Part shown: piece by piece, positions 60,121 to 64,000 of the stretch | How positions within the stretch are numbered: position 1 is the stretch's first letter | Layout: each line of letters starts with the position of its first letter | Source: an uncultured Clostridia bacterium | GTDB lineage: Bacteria; Bacillota; Clostridia; Oscillospirales; Ruminococcaceae | Direction: 5' to 3' | DNA length: 64,000 nt | NCBI GenBank assembly: GCA_947625195.1 | Contig: CANQNK010000004.1 | Span: 48,777 to 112,776, forward strand | Position numbers and translations under genes: made by a program | The notes under the pieces: generated by a model | The model's database searches: none | The model's input: the letters and a program-made list of their open reading frames with translations, nothing else | Told to the model about the DNA's origin: nothing

Positions 60121-62787
60121 GTGCTCAAGCTGTTTGAACACAATCAGACCGCTTATGATTCTGTTGTTGAGATGCTGTCTCAGACAGGTAAGGCAGCGGT
60201 TATTCACCCAACCGGTACGGGCAAATCCTTCATAGGCTTTAAGCTGTGTGAGGACAATTTGGATAAAACCGTATGTTGGCTTTCACCGTCGGAGTATATA
60301 TTTAAAACCCAGCTTGAAAATCTTAAGGCTTCAGGCTCAGAATCACCCGAGAATATTAAATTTTTTACCTATGCAAAACTTATGCAGATGTCAGAAATCG
60401 AGCTTTACGAGATAAAGCCCGATTATATCATTCTTGATGAGTTTCACCGCTGCGGTGCTGACATGTGGGGCAGGGGTGTTGACAAGCTTCTGACAATGTA
60501 TAATAAGGCTTTTGTTTTAGGACTTTCGGCGACTTCGATCCGCTATTTGGATAATCAGAGAGATATGGCTGACGAGCTTTTTGACGGCTGCATAGCTTCT
60601 GAAATGACACTTTCTGAAGCTATTGTCCGCGGAATTCTCAGTACGCCAAAGTATGTTTTATCGGTATTTTCGTATCAGAAGGATCTTGAAAGGATTAAGG
60701 TGCGTATAAAGCACTCCAGAAATAAAGCGGTTATAAATGCTGCGGAAAAATACCTCGAAGCATTAAAACGTGCTCTTGAAATGTCAGAGGGCTTGGACGA
60801 GGTATTTTTTAAGCATATGACCGACCGCACCGGTAAATACATCGTGTTCTGCGCAAGCAGGGAGCATATGGAAGAGATGATCGGCAAGGCCGGAGAGTGG
60901 TTTAAAAAGGTCGATGCAAATCCTCATATATACTCTGTGTATTCTGACGACCCAAGGGCGGGCATTTCTTTTGATGCCTTTAAAAATGACAGCGACAATA
61001 CTCATCTTCGGCTTTTATACTGTATTGACGCTCTTAACGAAGGCATACACGTAGAAGGAGTCAGCGGTGTAATTCTTTTAAGACCTACAGTTTCTCCAAT
61101 TATTTTCAAACAGCAAATAGGTCGGGCGCTATCAGCGAGCAAGGATAGAAAGCCTGTTATCTTCGATATTGTAAATAATATCAGCGGCCTGTACAGCATT
61201 TCAACACTTCAGGATGAGATGCGTGAAATCGTACGTTACTATCAATATATCGGGGAAGATCGCCGTATCGTAAATGATTCGTTTGAGATTTTTGATGAGG
61301 TCGAAGAGGCTCGTCGCCTTTTTGACGAGCTTGAGGAAGTCCTGTCAGCATCGTGGGACGCGATGTTTGCAGAGGCAAAGCGCTACTTTGATGAGTACGG
61401 TGACCTTCTGCCGCAGCAGAGCTATGTTACTCAAAGCGGAGCAAGGCTTGGTCAGTGGATAGTAACACAGAGAAACAACTATCGCAAGGGATCAGGTATT
61501 TCTCCTGCTAGGGTAAAGAAGCTTGAATCTATTGGCATGAGTTGGCTTACGCTTCACGAGCGCATGTGGGAAGATGGCTTTAAGCTCGCAAAAAGCTACT
61601 ATGAAAAATACGGAAATTTGGATGTTTCACCTCAAAATTCTTCAAAGCTCTCTTTTTGGCTAATAAGACAGAGACATAGATACCGAAAGGGTCAGCTTCC
61701 CGAAGAACAATTTAAGCGCCTGTCGCAGCTTGGAATGGTGTGGGAGGCTGAAGATACCTGGGAGGCAAAATTTACTGAGGCCAAGAAATACTTTGAGAAA
61801 AACGGAAATCTGGATATACCTTCAACGTACACGACCGATGAGGGAATTGCACTCGGCGCATGGTACAGAAGCGTTAAGGATCAGTACCGTGTTGGTGCAC
61901 TTTCAGAAGAACGCATACAAAGGCTTGAGTCTATCGGAATGAAATGGACTTCCGTTACAGACAGAAACTGGCAAAACTATTTTAACTTGGCCAGGGATTA
62001 TTTTAAAACTTACGGGGATTTGAATGTTCATGCCGGATATACTGCATCAAACGGCGCTAAACTTGGCGTTTGGATCTCCACTCAGAGAAACAGGTACAAA
62101 AACGGTAAGCTTTCGGATGAGCAGATAGCAATGCTTGAGTCTATTGGTATGTCATGGCAGCGTTTTTTGAGCAAATGGGAAGAAGCTTACGGATATGCAG
62201 AGGAATATTATGCTGAGCATAATGATATAAACCCCGCAGCGGGGTTTATCACAGATGACGGTTTTGCGCTTGGCGCCTGGATAGCGTCTCAACGCAGAAA
62301 ATACAGCACCGGAAAACTCAGTATTAGCAAAATCGAAAAATTAAACAAACTTAATATGATATGGAATCCGACTGATGCAAGATGGAAAGAGGGATATGAG
62401 CATGCTGCATCATATCGCAGTATACACGGAAATCTCAATATTCCATTAGCTTTTGTTTGCGATGACGGATATATGCTTGGATCTTGGATAGCGAATCAGA
62501 GAACAAGGCACAGAGCAGGAAAGCTTACTGCTGAAAGGATTAAGCTGCTTGAGAGGCTTGGAATGCTCTGGAATGTACAGACAGAAAAGTGGAATTCAGG
62601 TTACAGTCACGCGTTGCAATACTGTATTGACGGCGGGGGAGTACCTATTCCGAAAAGCTATATATCCGGTGACGGATATCCGTTGGGTGAGTGGATCCGC
62701 TCACAGGAGAGAAGCTATAAAAAAGGAGTGTTGGATATAGGCAAGGTACAAAAGCTGGCGGAGATAGGCATTGAATTTGAGACATAA
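60121..62787 (+). CDS. DEAD/DEAH-type helicase with seven helicase-associated (HA) repeats
   Basis: 888 residues. An SF2 helicase core occupies about 1-400, with Walker A HPTGTGKS (29-36), DEFH box (106-109), LGLSATS, and the RecA2 part KYIVFCAS, LNEGIHV, QQIGRALS. Then come seven tandem HA domains of 65-70 residues (about 415-885), each like 'W...Y..A..Y...YGDL.....Y....G..LG.WI..QR..Y..G.L....I..LE.IGM.W'. HA repeats are proposed nucleic-acid-binding modules. GTG at 60121 has AGAGGGG 9 nt upstream; the longer ATG/GTG frames run through the recombination site. It is the first gene after the invertible promoter and is followed by polysaccharide genes, so it is probably phase-variable with them. 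Its job is unknown. Confidence 0.85.
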   Translation: MLKLFEHNQTAYDSVVEMLSQTGKAAVIHPTGTGKSFIGFKLCEDNLDKTVCWLSPSEYIFKTQLENLKASGSESPENIKFFTYAKLMQMSEIELYEIKPDYIILDEFHRCGADMWGRGVDKLLTMYNKAFVLGLSATSIRYLDNQRDMADELFDGCIASEMTLSEAIVRGILSTPKYVLSVFSYQKDLERIKVRIKHSRNKAVINAAEKYLEALKRALEMSEGLDEVFFKHMTDRTGKYIVFCASREHMEEMIGKAGEWFKKVDANPHIYSVYSDDPRAGISFDAFKNDSDNTHLRLLYCIDALNEGIHVEGVSGVILLRPTVSPIIFKQQIGRALSASKDRKPVIFDIVNNISGLYSISTLQDEMREIVRYYQYIGEDRRIVNDSFEIFDEVEEARRLFDELEEVLSASWDAMFAEAKRYFDEYGDLLPQQSYVTQSGARLGQWIVTQRNNYRKGSGISPARVKKLESIGMSWLTLHERMWEDGFKLAKSYYEKYGNLDVSPQNSSKLSFWLIRQRHRYRKGQLPEEQFKRLSQLGMVWEAEDTWEAKFTEAKKYFEKNGNLDIPSTYTTDEGIALGAWYRSVKDQYRVGALSEERIQRLESIGMKWTSVTDRNWQNYFNLARDYFKTYGDLNVHAGYTASNGAKLGVWISTQRNRYKNGKLSDEQIAMLESIGMSWQRFLSKWEEAYGYAEEYYAEHNDINPAAGFITDDGFALGAWIASQRRKYSTGKLSISKIEKLNKLNMIWNPTDARWKEGYEHAASYRSIHGNLNIPLAFVCDDGYMLGSWIANQRTRHRAGKLTAERIKLLERLGMLWNVQTEKWNSGYSHALQYCIDGGGVPIPKSYISGDGYPLGEWIRSQERSYKKGVLDIGKVQKLAEIGIEFET

Positions 62788-62828
62788 GTCATAAAGAATA
62801 GGAAATGTGTAACAGATAATATGTGATT

Positions 62829-63653
62829 ATGTTGATTGTTAAAAAGAAAGGGACTGATGACAAAGTGTCTAAAGAATTTACTGCGCTCGCTCAAGACGAT
62901 ACGGCAACCGCTTTAGCAGTTGAGCAAGCGCTTTCTGATAAGCCATCAATAGCCGTAGAAACGGATGAAAACATAGTAAAAGAAAAATCATCACATAGGT
63001 TAGCGTATAGAATAGTAAAGCGTGTGTTTGACTTTTTGATTACGTTGATCGCAGGTATTGTTTTACTTATACCGATGGCAGTTATTGCGGTGATGATTAT
63101 GATAAAAGATCCCGGAAACCCGTTTTATTCTCAGGAACGAGTCGGTCCCGGAGGCAAACCGATACGAATGGTGAAGTTTCGGTCTATGCGTAAGGGTTCA
63201 AGCGATCTCGAAAGCATTTTGACATCTGATCAAATTGAAGAGTACAAAAAAGAGTACAAACTCGAAGACGATCCCAGATTGATCGGTTACATAAAGACGG
63301 GTGACGGCAGGAAATGCTTTGGAGGAAAGCTCAGGCGTACAAGCATTGACGAGCTTCCTCAGATTCTGTGGAATATCTGCATCAGGGGAAATATGTCGCT
63401 TGTCGGACCAAGACCCATTTTATTTTCTGAGCTTGAAGAAAACTATTCTAAGTCAGAGCAGGAGATTTTTCTATCTGCAAAGCCGGGACTTACAGGATAC
63501 TGGCAGGCATATGCGAGAAATGATGTAGGATATTCTAATCACGAGCGTCAGGATATGGAGCTTTACTATTGCAAGAATCGTTCACTTTGGCTTGACATAA
63601 AAATTATTTTCAAAACCTTTGGAGCAGTTATTTTGGGGAAAGGTGCGATTTGA
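62829..63653 (+). CDS. Polyprenyl-phosphate sugar-1-phosphate transferase (polysaccharide initiator)
   Basis: About 274 residues. An N-terminal 60-residue tail (low complexity, Ala/Asp/Lys) is followed by a membrane helix (about 67-90) and the bacterial sugar transferase domain: FYSQERVGPGGKPIRMVKFRSMR, KLRRTSIDELPQILWNI, GNMSLVGPRPI, and KPGLTGYWQA. It loads the first sugar-phosphate on undecaprenyl phosphate. The start is uncertain: ATG 62829, with a GTG at 62823 or 62865 possible. It is 41 nt after the helicase gene, so probably the same operon. Confidence 0.9.
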   Translation: MLIVKKKGTDDKVSKEFTALAQDDTATALAVEQALSDKPSIAVETDENIVKEKSSHRLAYRIVKRVFDFLITLIAGIVLLIPMAVIAVMIMIKDPGNPFYSQERVGPGGKPIRMVKFRSMRKGSSDLESILTSDQIEEYKKEYKLEDDPRLIGYIKTGDGRKCFGGKLRRTSIDELPQILWNICIRGNMSLVGPRPILFSELEENYSKSEQEIFLSAKPGLTGYWQAYARNDVGYSNHERQDMELYYCKNRSLWLDIKIIFKTFGAVILGKGAI

Positions 63654-63699
63654 TAATCAAATTATATAATGTTGAATTAAACAAAGTGAGGATAACTGA

Positions 63700-64000
63700 A
63701 TGAATGGACCTATGCGCATAGCTCAAATAATGGGAAAAATGGATAACGGCGGAGTTGAAGCTGTTATTATGAACTATTATCGAAATATTGATCGAAGCAA
63801 AGTGCAGTTTGACTTTATCGTCGATAGTGATTCTAAATTTATTCCCCGAGATGAGATAGAAAGCTTAGGTGGCCGAATCTATATTGTTCCTCCGTATCAG
63901 AATATCAGAAAATATATTCCGGCTCTTGTAAAATTATTTAAACAAAACAAATATCAAATAGTTCATTCAAACATAAACACATTAAGCGTTTTTCCGCTTT
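63700..64000 (+). CDS. Glycosyltransferase, GT4-like (partial)
   Basis: From ATG 63700 the frame reads MRIAQIMGKMDNGGVEAVIMNYYRNIDRSKVQFDF, then FIVDSD and IVPPYQNIRKYIPALVKLFK, a typical N-terminal half of a GT4 family transferase in capsule or EPS synthesis (the GGVE motif contacts the sugar-nucleotide side). It runs off the window at 64000. Confidence 0.88.
   Translation, partial: MNGPMRIAQIMGKMDNGGVEAVIMNYYRNIDRSKVQFDFIVDSDSKFIPRDEIESLGGRIYIVPPYQNIRKYIPALVKLFKQNKYQIVHSNINTLSVFPL

Overview
The window looks like the chromosome of a spore-forming, anaerobic, gut-type Clostridia, most like the Ruminococcaceae/Oscillospirales. The evidence is Clostridia gene content and order: cdaA-cdaR, ymdB-spoVS, spoIIGA-sigE, an S1-domain protein, a DUF951 protein, and an F-type ATP synthase. 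Radical-SAM HemW and an FTR-type thioredoxin reductase subunit fit an anaerobe. RBSs are strong AGGAGG types, there are many TTG/GTG starts, and sigma-A promoters are near consensus. I name no species.

Layout. 0-9.3 kb (+): tail of a PfkB-like kinase, a DUF3343 plus cysteine-desulfurase pair, the c-di-AMP cyclase CdaA and its regulator CdaR, an FAD oxidoreductase, a YifB/ComM AAA ATPase, a short-chain dehydrogenase and a well-expressed surface protein. 9.3-9.9 kb: a gene-poor stretch with a perfect orphan promoter and hairpins. 9.9-13.7 kb (-): a four-gene operon (small membrane protein, Zn-phospholipase-C-like protein, ApgM phosphoglycerate mutase, serine hydrolase). 13.7-26 kb (+): a DUF3267 protein that has lost its zinc motif, RNase P RNA, a leucine-rich-repeat surface protein, lepA, hemW, an efflux-adaptor-like lipoprotein, a GH43 glycosidase and a two-component system. 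26-29 kb: ymdB, spoVS, spoIIGA, sigE. 29-33.5 kb: rplM-rpsI, a TtcA-like PP-loop enzyme, and an ArsR/P1B-ATPase metal-efflux operon with a visible operator.

33.5-39.1 kb is an accessory island of decayed genes (XRE frameshift, a two-stop ORF, a truncated ORF, a broken Nudix gene, two methyltransferase-tail relics). They surround an intact lipoprotein/large secreted protein pair and a DUF3795/AlkZ-like pair. 39.1-42 kb (-): thioredoxin with an FTR-like protein, the helicase-loader pair DnaI/DnaD, and tRNA-Leu(UAA). 42-49.3 kb is the complete ATP synthase operon with two different c-subunit genes in tandem; only the second carries a recognisable two-carboxylate Na+-type site. 49.5-58.7 kb: GNAT, glyA, rarA, an S1 protein, and a DUF951-prfA-tsaC/sua5-coaE-lytic transglycosylase-M18 peptidase run.

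The most striking region is 58.8-64 kb. A tyrosine recombinase gene is followed by a 20-bp perfect inverted repeat pair (59749-59768 and 60036-60055) bracketing about 270 bp. This segment holds a near-consensus promoter pointing left, away from the downstream genes, and a rightward terminator. Downstream is a helicase with seven helicase-associated repeats, then a polysaccharide-initiating sugar transferase and a glycosyltransferase that runs off the window. I read this as an invertible promoter, captured in the OFF orientation, controlling a phase-variable cell-surface polysaccharide locus headed by an unusual DNA-binding helicase.
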